64,000 bases of DNA from Brachypodius melanocephalos (Eukaryota; Chordata; Aves; Passeriformes; Pycnonotidae): NCBI GenBank assembly GCA_013398615.1, contig VZSR01002395.1, positions 5,182,958-5,246,957 on the forward strand. The letters are read 5' to 3'. The notes under the pieces were generated by a model. The model was not told the origin of the DNA and did not search any database. It was given only the letters and a program-made list of their open reading frames with translations. A program made the translations under genes and the position numbers. This document shows, one piece after another, positions 12,101 through 24,100 of this stretch; the first letter of the stretch is position 1, and each line of letters starts with the position of its first letter.

Positions 12101-15100
12101 TCTTGAGGGTTTTTTCTTAATAGAGCAAAATAATGTAAGTTACAGTATGAATTTAATTGGAGATGAAAAGAAAGCAGAAATCTCTTGTTAGTGGGAAATA
12201 TCAAGGGAGTAAAATCCAAGAAGCAGCTAATCTGAACTCAGAGAGGAGCTGAGGTGAAATTAGTTTGTCTTCAGGGAATGAAGAGAATAGTTAATTCACT
12301 TCAAACAGCATTATATAATTAACTCAAGCTCCAGAAGCAGAGCTTGGGAGTGAGGCTCCTATGTGATAGCTCAGTTCTCTCCAGCTGCACATAGCTCTTT
12401 CCTGGCATTTGTAAATCCTGCTGGAAAATGCACACTCACTTCAGGGATTTGCAGTCCAGCACCAGCAGTATAAAGCTGCAGTCACAGCATAAAGTGAGTT
12501 CCAGGAGAAAAGTGTAGGGTGGTTTTTAGCCACTGTTGCTGGGCAGGCAAGATGTTCTGCTGAAAATATAGGTGTGCTATAAATGCTGCTCTGCGGAGGT
12601 GGTAGAGGAGTGTGCTCTGGAGTAGCTACAGTGTCTCAGAGAAACAGAGGTAGAAGGAGCTGTAGTCTCTGGCTAGGTTTCTGTAGCTGCCTTTTGATTT
12701 TGCAGAAGAGACCACCACGTGAGAATGATCACAAGCAGATCAGTAGCAGCTCCTCTGGAAGTCTTTCTCCAAATGCTACTGTTCAGAGTCCTAAACACGA
12801 GTGGAAAATCATTGCTTCAGAGAAGACTTCGAGTGAGTAACAGGGGCAGGGGTTGTCTAACAGATGTGTCTGGTCTCGGGTACCTGCCACCTTCTGCTCC
12901 CTGGGGATTTCCTTCACATCTCTGAGGAATGCTGAGGTGTTTTTTCTTACTGATGATACAAGTCAAGTAATTTGTAGGGTGCTTCTGATGTACCTGGGCC
13001 AAACTGGGATCACATGCATCTATCTCAGTTCCTTGTCAACTAAATTCATGGTGTGTCATCCTTTTCCCAGAAAATCTTGAGCAGACAGGCAGTCCATAGT
13101 TAATTAACAGAGCTGTTAGCTCATTGTGTGCGAGGAGACTCCCACCACGTTTGAGTTGCTGTCGCTCGTCCTTCGGCACTCTTTCAGTATCTAAAGCGTA
13201 GTTGTCAATAACTAACACTGTCTCTAACACTTGGAAAGATGAAGTTTCCGTGCTGCCAAAGGGAGTGGCACAAGCAGCAGAGCCCATTTGGCATCCAGCT
13301 CGGTCCCCCTTGGCGGGGCCGCGTGCTCACGGTGGCGGTGTGCTGTCCCCGCAGGTAACACGTACCTGTGCCTGGCCGTGCTGGACGGGGTGCTGTGTGT
13401 GATCTTCCTGCACGGCCGCAACAGCCCCCAGAGCTCCCCGTCGAGCACCCCGCGGCTGCTGAAGAGCCTGAGCTTCGAGCTGCAGCCCAGCGACCTCATC
13501 GAGAAGCCCATGTGCCCCATGCAGTACGCGCGCTCGGGGCTGGGCACGGCGGAGCTGCACGGCAAGCTCATCGCTGCGGGTGAGCTGGGGCAGGGCCGCC
13601 GGCTGCAGGGCTCTGCTGGTGCCTCTGAACGTGGGGCCAGTAACCTCTCGCTCGCAGGGGGCTACAACAGGGAGGAGTGCCTGCGCACCGTGGAGTGCTA
13701 CGACCCCGAGAAGGACACCTGGACGTTCATCGCACCCATGAGGACGCCGAGGGCGCGGTTCCAGATGGCGGTGCTGATGGTGTGTGGGGTGGGGAGCGAG
13801 CCTGTGGGAACCTGCCGGGGCACGCTGAACAGGATGGCTCTAGAAGTTGTTTCACTGTAGTTCCACGATTACTCGAGTGCTCATGAGCTGACTGGTGTGC
13901 TGAGAGGTGATGGGTGTCGGTTTGTTCCCCCCAGGGGCAGCTGTACGTGGTGGGTGGGTCAAACGGCCACTCGGATGACCTGAGCTGTGGAGAGATGTAC
14001 GAGCCCGAGATCGATGACTGGACCCCAGTTCCGGAGCTGCGGACCAACCGCTGCAACGCAGGTCAGGGCTCTGCAGCACCCGGGCTGGGGGTGGAAACTC
14101 AGCCACTTCTTACTCACGTGCCATTGTTTCCTGTATCAACAGGGGTGTGTGCCCTGAACGGGAAGCTGTACATTGTGGGTGGTTCTGATCCCTATGGCCA
14201 GAAGGGACTGAAGAACTGTGATGTGTTTGATCCTGTAACAAAGGCATGGACGAGCTGTGCTCCCCTGAACATCCGTAAGTTTGTTGCGGAGCTGGGCGGG
14301 GATGGGGAGAAAAGGGCAACTGCAGAACTGCACCAATCCAAAAAATACACCAAAGCAAAGCCCCTTTGAGTTGCTGCTGCTGCTGCTGGTGGCTGACAGT
14401 GCCAGCTCTGTTTGCAGGGAGGCACCAGTCGGCCGTGTGTGAGCTGGGAGGATACCTGTACATCATCGGCGGAGCTGAGTCGTGGAACTGCCTCAACAGC
14501 GTGGAGCGCTACAACCCCGAGAACAACACCTGGACCCTGATGGCGCCCATGAACGTGGCACGGCGCGGTGCTGGCGTGGCTGTCCATGATGGTAGGGCTG
14601 CGGCTGCTGCTGCCTCAGGGCCTTTCATATTTGCTCTGATGCGAGTAGAATACAAAGCTGTGCTCCCTTTTGGGCAGGAAACAATACAGGAGGAGCCTGG
14701 ATAAATGGCCAGTTCTAATTAAAATGCAAAAACCTCTTGGCTGTGGGGTGTTCACCCCACATCTGTCTTCTGAAAGTGCCACTGTGCAGCTTCTAGAGCT
14801 GCACCTGTTTGAATTTGGACTTTGTCCTTGCTCTGAATCAAATTCCCGTCAGCTGTCATGGGCAGGAGACCTACAGCACATTGTTCCTGTAAGTGCAGAC
14901 CTTGACCAGGCCAAGGTCTGTGACCACACCTGGTGTCCCTTTGGGGTTTGTCCTGGTGGGAACACAGGGCCAGCTGGTGCTGAGCAGTGAGCATGGCTCC
15001 CTTTCCTCACACAGGAAAGCTCTTTGTGGCTGGAGGCTTCGATGGCACACATGCAGTGAACTGCGTGGAGATGTACGACCCTGCCAGGAATGAGTGGAAG

Positions 15101-15268
15101 ATGATGGGCAGCATGACCACGCCCAGGAGCAACGCTGGCATCACCACCGTGGCCAACACCATTTATGCAGTGGGGGGCTTTGATGGCAATGAGTTCTTGA
15201 ACACACTTGAGGTCTATAATCCAGAGTCAAATGAGTGGAGCCCCTACACCAAAATATACAAGTTTTAA
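7361..15268 (+). CDS. IVNS1ABP: Influenza virus NS1A-binding protein homologue, BTB-BACK-Kelch protein
   Basis: The host protein encoded is 640 aa (human about 642). Coding exons: 7361-7471, 7775-7944, 8031-8106, 8479-8652, 9044-9169, 10537-10641, 12706-12832, 13355-13579, 13658-13779, 13935-14061, 14143-14274, 14418-14591, 15015-15268; all junctions are GT-AG and keep phase. The start MIPNGYLMFEDENF follows an acceptor at 7343-7344. Order: BTB (about residues 30-130), BACK (about 135-235), a serine-rich linker, then six Kelch repeats (about 355-640), each with a GG pair and a conserved W. Family knowledge: it binds actin, occurs in nuclear speckles and cytoplasm, affects splicing and cell survival, and was named for binding influenza NS1. 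BTB-Kelch proteins can serve as CUL3 adaptors, but that is not shown here. The 3' Kelch introns are short and GC-rich. Orthology is secure. Confidence 0.97.
8758..8783 (+). repeat. Intronic copy of a 26-bp exact duplication
   Basis: The 26 bases, starting ctgaggtgta and ending gaccac, are identical to 10601-10626, which is coding sequence in a later exon of the same gene (residues AEVYDSDDH). The flanks on either side do not match. The copy lies in the intron between the exons ending at 8652 and starting at 9044, on the same strand. Confidence 0.9.
10601..10626 (+). repeat. IVNS1ABP: Coding copy of the 26-bp exact duplication
   Basis: This is the exonic partner of 8758-8783, in the linker between the BACK and Kelch parts. 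It encodes an acidic stretch around YDSDDH. The recalled human protein has one residue more at this place, so the bird sequence has a local length change exactly inside the duplicated segment. Confidence 0.9.
13520..15268 (+). other. IVNS1ABP: IVNS1ABP exons encoding the six-bladed Kelch propeller
   Basis: Six repeats can be read in order, each with a GG followed by a W about 20 residues later: GGYNREECL..DTW, GGSNGHSDD..DDW, GGSDPYGQK..KAW, GGAESWNCL..NTW, GGFDGTHAV..NEW, GGFDGNEFL..NEW. Exon boundaries mostly fall once per blade. The gene ends KIYKF-stop at 15268. The propeller is the surface expected to bind actin or partner proteins (family knowledge). Confidence 0.93.
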
Positions 15269-17245
15269 GTGAATTAAATTCCCTTTTCAAACTAACAGGC
15301 TTAGTGATGTAATTGTGTTTCAGTAGAGGTACACCTGTGAATAGGGGTGGGGAGGGCATGGATGTTGCCAACAGCAACACAGAGCTTTTGCATATTGCAT
15401 ATTAATGTGCTGTATATATTTGTTTTGGAAAGAATATTGAGATGAAGGGGTTTTTTGTGTATTTTAGAACTTTAAAGGTTTTGGTTTTGTTTTAAGATTT
15501 TGATGATAACACAAGAGGAACTAGACTGGGCATATCATTTCAGGAGCTTCCCCCAGTGTTTGTCACTTTGCACATTGGATGACTTCCTGGAGGTGTGTTC
15601 TTGGGGCAGAAAGGGTAACAGTTGTGGGGGATAATGTTTTTTTCTTTCAATCAGGCCTTGGTTTCCTTCAGTAACTGGAACAATCTGTAACAAGAAGCCT
15701 TATTTAAATAGATATAATGGCTATTTTTTTTATTAAAAAAGCTGACATGCCTCTGCTAATACCTTATCTTTTACAATTGCCTTTTTATAACAGTTTTTAT
15801 ATGCTCAGCAGAGTATTTTGTCTGTTGAAGTGCAAATGGCAGATAAATAGTTATTGAAACAGAGACAGCCTTGGAGTTTCTAGAGCCCAAGTGGGACAGT
15901 GGATTGCCCCTGCAGGTGAGCTGCTGCAATAGTGTGAGTTAGTCTGCACCACCTTCCTTAGAGCTGCACAGCATTTCTGCACGTGACGCACGCAGACCTT
16001 CTAGGGTGGGAAAAGGATTCTGGCTCCAGGTACTTCGAGGAGAATGAGAATGCAGAGCACGCTTTCTGTTTTGTTACTCTGGGTGAGCTGATCTTTGTAC
16101 AACAACAAGTGTGGGGAGGGGGGTTCTCATGGGTTTTGAACTCTTGCCAGCTGACAAAGAAATTGTGTTGTAGTACCTGTCTTAAGTTTATTTTTCTAAT
16201 ATTACCAGCTGGAAGTGTGATAGAACACGAATAACTTGATTTTGTATGTGCTCATAGTCCTGTTTTAGTTCACTTTCTTTATTCCTATGGATCAAACATT
16301 GGGGTGGGATGACTTGGTGTCTAATGTGTAGTGCTGCACATCTAATTCTGGGTGCCAAAACTAGCACTGACTGCTTGCTGCTGCTGCAAACACATTAAAG
16401 GTACCTTTTGGGAAACCCTTGCACCACAGGCGTGCCCTGACCTGGCTCTGTGTCCTTTTCTTTAAGGAGCGCTGTCCAAAGAGGAGTCTGATACTAAAAG
16501 TGACATTTCGGATGGGTGCAGGCACAGGACAGGGGCAGTGTCACATGTCCCTCATGCCTGCAGTGGAGAGTCAGGCTTGCTGCTGGAGGGGTGGGGGCTC
16601 GGAGCACCACAACCCCTGGGGCGTGTCTGGGCCAGGGCCTTCCCAGCCCAGGGGCTGTGTCCAGAAACCTCTGCAGGGTTGGGGGGTGCCTCAGGGGAAC
16701 AGAGGCCACACAAATTTGCAAATGCACAACACAGGGGTGGCAAAGCTGCACCTGGAGCTGCTCCTTCACCTGGGCAGCTTTAGGGATGAGCTGCACTGGT
16801 GCTGCCACTAGGCCAGGTCCTGTGCAGTGGGGCAGCAGTCAGCTGCTCCAGCTTCCCAGGGGAGTGGGAAAACAGCAGGCCCAGGAAATTCACTGGCCCC
16901 TGCAGCCTGGGAAGGTGCAGCTGAGCAGGGAGAGCCAGAAAGAGACTGGGGAACAAAGACTTGTCCCTTCCAGCCAGCATGAGCTGCAGCTGGGCCGGGG
17001 TTGGGACACAATGTGTCCCCATCAGCACCCTTGAGCCAACGTCCCCACCCTCCTCTCAGGGCTGGAGAAGCCTGATGGAAACAGGCCTGCACAGCCACTG
17101 TGCTTCACAGGAATTCCAGCCCACTCCCTGGCATGGGCTGGGCAGGATTGTGCTGCACCTGCATCCACAGGGACTGGGCAGAGCCAGCACACAGCCACTC
17201 AGAATTAAACAGTTTAATGCAACAATAAATTACATTTTTACAATC
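15269..17245 (+). other. IVNS1ABP: IVNS1ABP 3'UTR region
   Basis: Sequence after the stop codon up to the convergent SWT1 end holds no convincing coding exon. Candidate poly(A) signals on + are ATTAAA at 15732, ATTAAA at 16394, ATTAAA at 17204 and AATAAA at 17224, so alternative 3' ends of about 0.5 to 2 kb are possible. The true end cannot be fixed without transcripts. The GC-rich part (16.4-17.15 kb) shows no recognised element. Confidence 0.5.
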
Positions 17246-18136
17246 AAGAATTTACAAATCCATCCAAAAGTTAATATCAAAATAGACACTTCAGAACTTT
17301 GCCAGTCAGCTCATCTCTGTACAAATACATACAAGAAGAGGTAGCATTAAAGGCTCTAGAAAAAGGCTTTTGGGAAGTTCATGGACTTAAAGGAGTTCTG
17401 GAAAGCAACCAACAGTGCAGCCACAGAGGGGTGTCACCTGGAGAGCAAGCAGGACCAAGCCTGCCTTCCAGGAGGATGTGGCAAGAGCAGGATAAGAAGT
17501 TTCCCCAAGAGCACTGCCAGGAGGTTTCCACTGTATGAAGATAAAATCCTGCTTAAACAAAGGAGAAACACCCTTTGCCTCTGAAAAGGGGTCTGGGCCA
17601 AGGAAAAAACCAACATCAATCTGCTCCTTTGCCCATTCTACATCCTCTCTTGAGCCTTCACTGCACAAGACACACTCCTTGTGTCTGTGGCCAGTCCTTC
17701 ATTCCTGGCCTTGCCCTCAGCTGCTTCCTGCACTCCGAGGCCCCGGCTGACACCACAGATTCCTTTCTCTCACCTGTGACTTGTACCAGCAAAACAACCA
17801 GAGGGGTTTTCCTACACAACCATTAACAGCTGAGCTCCTCACAGGAACGCTGGATGCTCAGAGCAGCACAGCCCAGCTGCTGCATCCCAAACCAGCCCTG
17901 CTTCTCCCGGTTATCCATGGAACTTCCCATGGCTATCCAGCTGCACCCTCACTCGAGACAGAACATTCGAGTAGTGAACAGAATTCTCAGCAGCAATCCC
18001 GACATTGAACATCCAATGTGGAACCGTGTTTTCCCTTCAACCCAAACCCGCAGCGCTGAGGAAGAGCCGGCAGGTTTTTGGCTCCTCCAGCATTTCCCTC
18101 TCCTCCCCTGAGGAGGTGGAGCTCACCCCTGAGGGG
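17195..18136 (-). other. SWT1: SWT1 3'UTR (probable)
   Basis: The stretch runs from the SWT1 stop codon to just past the minus-strand ATTAAA at 17213-17218, giving a 3'UTR of roughly 0.9 kb. No other gene is visible in it; open frames here are short and unrelated to known families. Confidence 0.5.
17204..17229. terminator. Two-way poly(A) signal cluster between convergent genes
   Basis: ATTAAACAGTTTAAT at 17204-17218 is a perfect inverted repeat around one central base. It therefore gives ATTAAA for IVNS1ABP on + and ATTAAA for SWT1 on -. A canonical AATAAA on + follows at 17224-17229. The position matches the expected 3' ends of both genes. Confidence 0.6.
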
Positions 18137-21100
18137 TCAGAGCCAGCCCCGGCTCTCGGCCTCCCTGTGCACAGACGCCTGGCACTGCTCCAGCGTCTGC
18201 TCCAGCTGTGCCAGCTGGCAGCAGCCCACTTCCAGCCTCTCCCTGGGAGACAGGAGAGAAAGGTTAGCAGGACGCAGCACAACAGGAATCTTTACAAAGA
18301 CTCCTTAAATTTTCAAGGACGTTTCCACCAAACTCAAGCAGCTGCAGTGACTTTAGCACTCCAGCTGCTAAATCTGAGGATTTCACACGAGCTCCTTACA
18401 ACAGCCAACCCACAGCTGCCACAGGCAGAGCTCCTGCTCCCTTCTAGGGTAGGTGAAGTGGAACAACTGGCAGGAGAGGTCACTGACATCCACTTTCTGG
18501 AGAGATTTGGTATTCTGGAAGGTTCAGTTCAAACTATCCTTCATACACTGATATATCCTGTGCTCACACTCAAGGATCTGCATACACCCCCTTATGACTT
18601 AGACCCTTCCAAAAGAGTAATCTCAACCTGATCACATATAAACACACCCTAACTTAAGTTTTCAAAAGATTCTTTCTCAAAAGACCATTTAAAAGCTGCT
18701 CCTCAAAAAAGGAAGAAAATCCCAATCACTGAGCTCCCCAAGCACAGCCTCAGGACTGCCAGGGCAGTCTCCTAAGTACTTGTTTTATTCTGCTAAGCAC
18801 AAATTTCCACACACTCTTTTCTTTATGCCTGAATCAATACAGGTCTGGAGCATCAACTTGGGGGAGTGAAGCCTTTAAACTGTTTTTATTAATGATACAA
18901 ATATTGAGTGTCTCCCTCCCTGAATAACTTTGTCCCCTGATCTTGCAATGTGCACACTGAACTTCACAGAAGATTCAGGGAACCAGGATCAATCCAGGCA
19001 AAGGGAAGCTTTTTGGAGTAATTCACCCTCCAGCCTTTCACTCAGCTGATCCTGGCCAGTGACAGCTCATTCATATCCACACCACAGCAAAAACCAGTTG
19101 CCTGACCTTTATTAGCCAGCTCAGAATTATTAAAAATCCATGATGGCAGTTTAGAAACCTCCCAGAGCCTGGATTCACAAACCTTTAGTGACACAAATTC
19201 ATAAAGAAATGAGCCAGAAACCGCTGGCCAAGGAAAGAGGGCTCGACACCTCACCTTCAATAGCTGAAAATCACCACGTAGGCACTGATGCCTCACCTCC
19301 AGTTTAATTTCTGTTCTCTCCTGCTCTGCAGGAGAATCAAAAAATCCCCTGTTTATTTTCCCTACGCTGTTCCTACAAAGGGGGATTTTTATTGACCCAG
19401 ATGATTCCTCTTATGATACCTTGGTTAATACAGGTGTAAAAGCTGCCTCAGCACCCTGATGGGATCAGAAAGTGGCTCACCTGTAGAGCTCCTGTGAAAC
19501 ACACTCATACAGCTCCTCAGCAGTGAATTTCAGACTGTTATTGATCTAAAACAAAGAAAGAATTAATATAGTCATTTATCAAATATCACATGTCTGCTAC
19601 AGACATATACAGGAGGAACAGCAGATACAGATTGATGTATTCCCTAACAGGCCCTCAAGTTGAGACAGTGCAAAAACCATCCTGCACCTTGTAATAAAAT
19701 GTAATATTACAAATTCCAGCTTCATTTTCTAACCACTTCTGCACAAATCTAAAAGACCATCAATAATTCTTTCTCCCCTCTTAAGTTACCCTACAGTTTA
19801 ATTCAGATATACATATATATAGTTATATGTATGTGTATCTCAAATGAAATAAGCTCTGACTTGCATCAATTCCAAAAATATATGTGAAGGCCCAAAGCTC
19901 AAACATACTTCCCTGCATAGCAGAGCACTGCAAGCCTGAAATATGTAACATATTAAGCAGAAATATTCTACTAAAAACACTAATTTCAAGGCTTTTTACT
20001 CTCAACAGCAAGTCATTCACACCAAGTGAGCACTCAGCAAATCACACAAATAACTCAAATACCTGTTGAAATCCCACCAAAATCTATCTTTATCTTCAAC
20101 AAATAAAGATAATACTAATAAATAATAATAAAACTAATAAATAAAAGCAAAGAATTAAAATTCTTAATGGTAATATAGTGATGAGGCATGACCTCAGAGC
20201 TGCTTGAAATAAAATCTGTAAATGAAGTGGTCAAACACCAAAGAAAATGTCATACCTCATGTCTTCTGAGGAAGTTATAGAGGGTCCAAATATCTTGGAA
20301 ACTGCTGGTTGGGGTCAAAATTCTGAAAAAGAAAAGTTTGGGGATGCCTTAAAGGAAGTAGAAAAGGTGTTTTTCTATGAAAGAGTTAAAAAAAAAAAGT
20401 CAGAAATCTTCAAGGGAAAAAAATTACTAAAACAAAAATTATGAACTTTGAAGCATTTTCCCTTCCATTACTCTAACAAAATTAAAGAGCTTATTATTTC
20501 TGTGAGGCCTTTTCTGGAGGCTTTTTCTAATTAAAAATTCCCTGCATGTTTTTGTGAGCCATTTCTGTACAAGGAGGGAGGAAACCCAGCAGTAATTGAA
20601 AGGCCTTTGGTGCCCACCAGCGAGGCCCATGGGCTCCCAGGGAACCACAGCAAAGGATACACAACATTCCCACCCCGGTTTAACTCATCCCCTCCCTTTA
20701 ACAGACCCCCTTGTGCAGCCCAAATGCTGCAATCCACTTCCCATTCTTGCTGCTTCTAATAACCAGCAATTCCCAGGCCATACTGCCAAGGGCCAGTGGG
20801 ATGTGGCTGCTGAAGAGAGGTGGCTTTAATGAAGCACCTTGATGGACACCCTTTTCCACAAGGATGTGATCCAATAAAGAGGTTGGTTTCTAACAAAATT
20901 AATTATCCTCTTCTATTTAGGCAGATACAATTCAGTTCAACCTCAGTGTAACTTCATTTGCATTCACCAGGAAAAGCAGAACCCTCCTAAATGTTTGTAT
21001 CTTAAAATCAATATTAAAACACAAGTAACACCTTACATATATTAAGAAATACTGTTAAAAATCCCTTTTTGAAGCCTTACATAGTTAAAGCATGATTAAG

Positions 21101-24100
21101 ATAGTGACTGGACTTGGAAAAAGAAAAAATCTTTTAGGAAAAGCTCTATTTACTTTCCCATGGGAAAAGTGCCCAAATTCTCTTCTCCCTCCTCTTTGCA
21201 AGCTGTAAGCTTCATTTATAAATGAATTAATTAGGAATTGAAAAAAAAACCCCAGAAAAGTAACAGAATAAGTTTAAAAACCCCAGTTAAAGGACCCTGT
21301 GTTCAAAGCAGGCTGGAAGACCATGGCACAGCACAGGATTTATTGCAACTGGAGTGTCCACTGCTTTTTCTCATCATGTTTCACAGGAATTATCACCAAA
21401 AATTAGTCATGCGTTCTTCCCACTCCCCTCCTAAGAAGCAGTACCCAAAATGTTTGCCTTAAACCTGCCAACTACGAGTCAGGAAGGGAACCAGCTGGCT
21501 GCTGTGCCCAGAAACACCTCGGAGCCTTCCCTGGGCACCTCAGCCCCGATCGATCGGCATTGGCAGAGAGGAGCTGCCAGCAACCCTCCATGGAAACTCT
21601 GGGGATGCTGCCAGCTGCAACTGCACATCCCTGCACAGCAAGTTTTGCTTCAATGCTCTGTAACCTTCATAGAACTGCAAGGAGACATTAACCTGGCTCC
21701 TGACTCTTTGGAAAAGCTCCTCGGAGCTCCCAAACTCCCTTAAATCCCTCCACTCAAGGCCAATGCAGCAAATGCTTGGTGCAAATTCTCCCCATTTCTT
21801 GCTCCATGATGCCACCTACTGCAAACCTGCACATCGGAGCAGGCATTTCCAAAGTGTCCAGGAAAACTGGACAGGAAAACAATCAGCCTGTGTGTTTCAG
21901 GAGTTTATTTCTACAGAGCTCTCCCACAGAAAGAAAACCAATAGTTTTCAATGAAACACCTCTGCATCACAAAAATAACCATCCTGAACACTCCATATTC
22001 CCATTTAATATAGCTGGGGTGGCAATGGCTGGACTTTAAGGTCCCTACCAACTCAAATCATTCTGGGATTCTGTGATTTTATGAAGACAGAGGGAATATT
22101 ATCCTGCCTAAAGAGAGGATGCAGCTGATTGTTGTTGTCGAACTGGGAACAGCAAAGCCCCAAAACTTTATATCCTTCACTCTATTGGAACCTTGCCCCC
22201 ATCTGAGTGGGCCTCACATTTGAAACACAAATGCCTGGAATTACTCCAAATTCCTGCCATCAGAACTGATGTATTAATCATTAATCATTAATAGCTCCAA
22301 TTACACCTCAGCAGAGGTGACCTGCTGGTCAAACACTGGAAAACAAATCCCAGATATAGAAGGCAATTCCCTACAAGAGATCTCCATGTCTGCAACACTT
22401 TCATGATCTTTTGCTACCAATGGTTCAAGGCAGCCTTGACAGCAGGATTTTTACTGCAAATCATGTTACCAAGAACACAGAATATAGAGTGATTTGGTGC
22501 TGAAATATTTCAGACTTTTGTGACTCCTGTCACACATTGTGTGCCCAGCGGCAGTGCTCACCTGCCAATGCCCTCACGGATCTCCTTCACTGCTGCCAAC
22601 AGCTTCTGCAGCCCCAAAAAGGCCTCCTCAAACGAGGCCTTGGCAGTCATGGTCACTGCACTGGGGTCCAGCTTCTGGAACAGCTCAACGCTGAAATTCA
22701 GAAGAAATAAAGAAGAGACAGAAAAGCAGTCAATAAAAAAAGCTCAGAATTCAGAGAAACCCAGTGTCTGTTTTGGGCTTGCATTTTGTCTACTAAAACA
22801 AAAAGGTCAAATATAAATCACACTATCTAAAACAGTCTCAGAATAAATGGAAATGCAGAAATGGAGTTATCACTGCTGATTAGCTGAGTCCTTACAGACC
22901 ACCAGAAATGGAATTCCTTCGTGCCTGGCTGGCTCAGAGCCCCTCCTTGGAAAAGACTGCAGACTAAGACAACAAAAGAAAGCACAGTACCTATTCAGAT
23001 TTTATCAAAAGATAGGGCATTGCAGTGAGTTTCCAGCCAATTTTTCAAAAATAACCAGAATAAAAGCAATGGTAAAACATCTAGATGGAAGAGGAGGTAA
23101 TTTCCTGCAATTCTGAGTTTACATGAGAAAGGAGATTTACTAGATTCTGCATTTCAGAAAGTGAAGAATTTTGCTTAACAAGAAAATGTCTTCTATTTTG
23201 AATTGATTTTCAAGTTTTAAAATAGGATATAGAATTTTGCATAAGCCAGTAGACCTCCACTGCGTTTGGAATTAAAATAACCACAAGAAAATTAAGATCT
23301 CAGATGCTCTTTTATGGATAAATACAAGATTTCATGGATGTCTCACACTTGTGAGGTTTTCAATTCATTTTCCAGGGCAACTCATTTCAGCTGCTGCACA
23401 GAAGAAGAGCAGCAGACTGACAACAATTTGCATGCTCCCAACTTCTGTGCGACAGGCTGTGCAATTCTGTGGAGTTTTTTGGGGTGAATTTGAATTAATT
23501 ACGGAGTAAAAATGCACAGTTTCTAAAGTGTGCTTGTTTGAAAGTTGTGTAAGGTATGTGTTAGTTTGAGCCCCCTTAGCAAGCTGTACCTGTACAAGTT
23601 CATGGTGTTCCAAACACCTTCCAGGACCGCCCAGATTTCCTGGTGCCTGTTTTCCTGAGCCCCAGGAAAGCTGGGATGTAGCTCCTTTTCCTCAGTGCTT
23701 TGCAGACTGGGCACCGTGGCTTCCATTTTTTCACACGCAGCATTTTCTGAAAGAACCATGATGTCTTCTGATAAATCCTGCTCACTGTCTGCCCTCACCT
23801 TATAAAACAGTTCAGCAAACAAATAATCAATGTACTTGGTTCCTAACTTCAGAAAACCACAATCTACACATTTCTACAGATTTTTTTAAAGCAATGCTCA
23901 AGAAATCAAGGCTGAACTCTTTGACTCATTAGACACTTTGTTACAGTCTCTGCATCCAAAGTCTCCATCGATGATCTGGGCTGGAAGGGACCTTAAAGCC
24001 CATCCAGTCCCACCCCTGCCATGGACAGGGACACCTTCCACTGTCCCAGGTTGCTCCAAGCCCTGTCCAGCCTGGCCTGGGACACTGCCAGGGATCCAGG

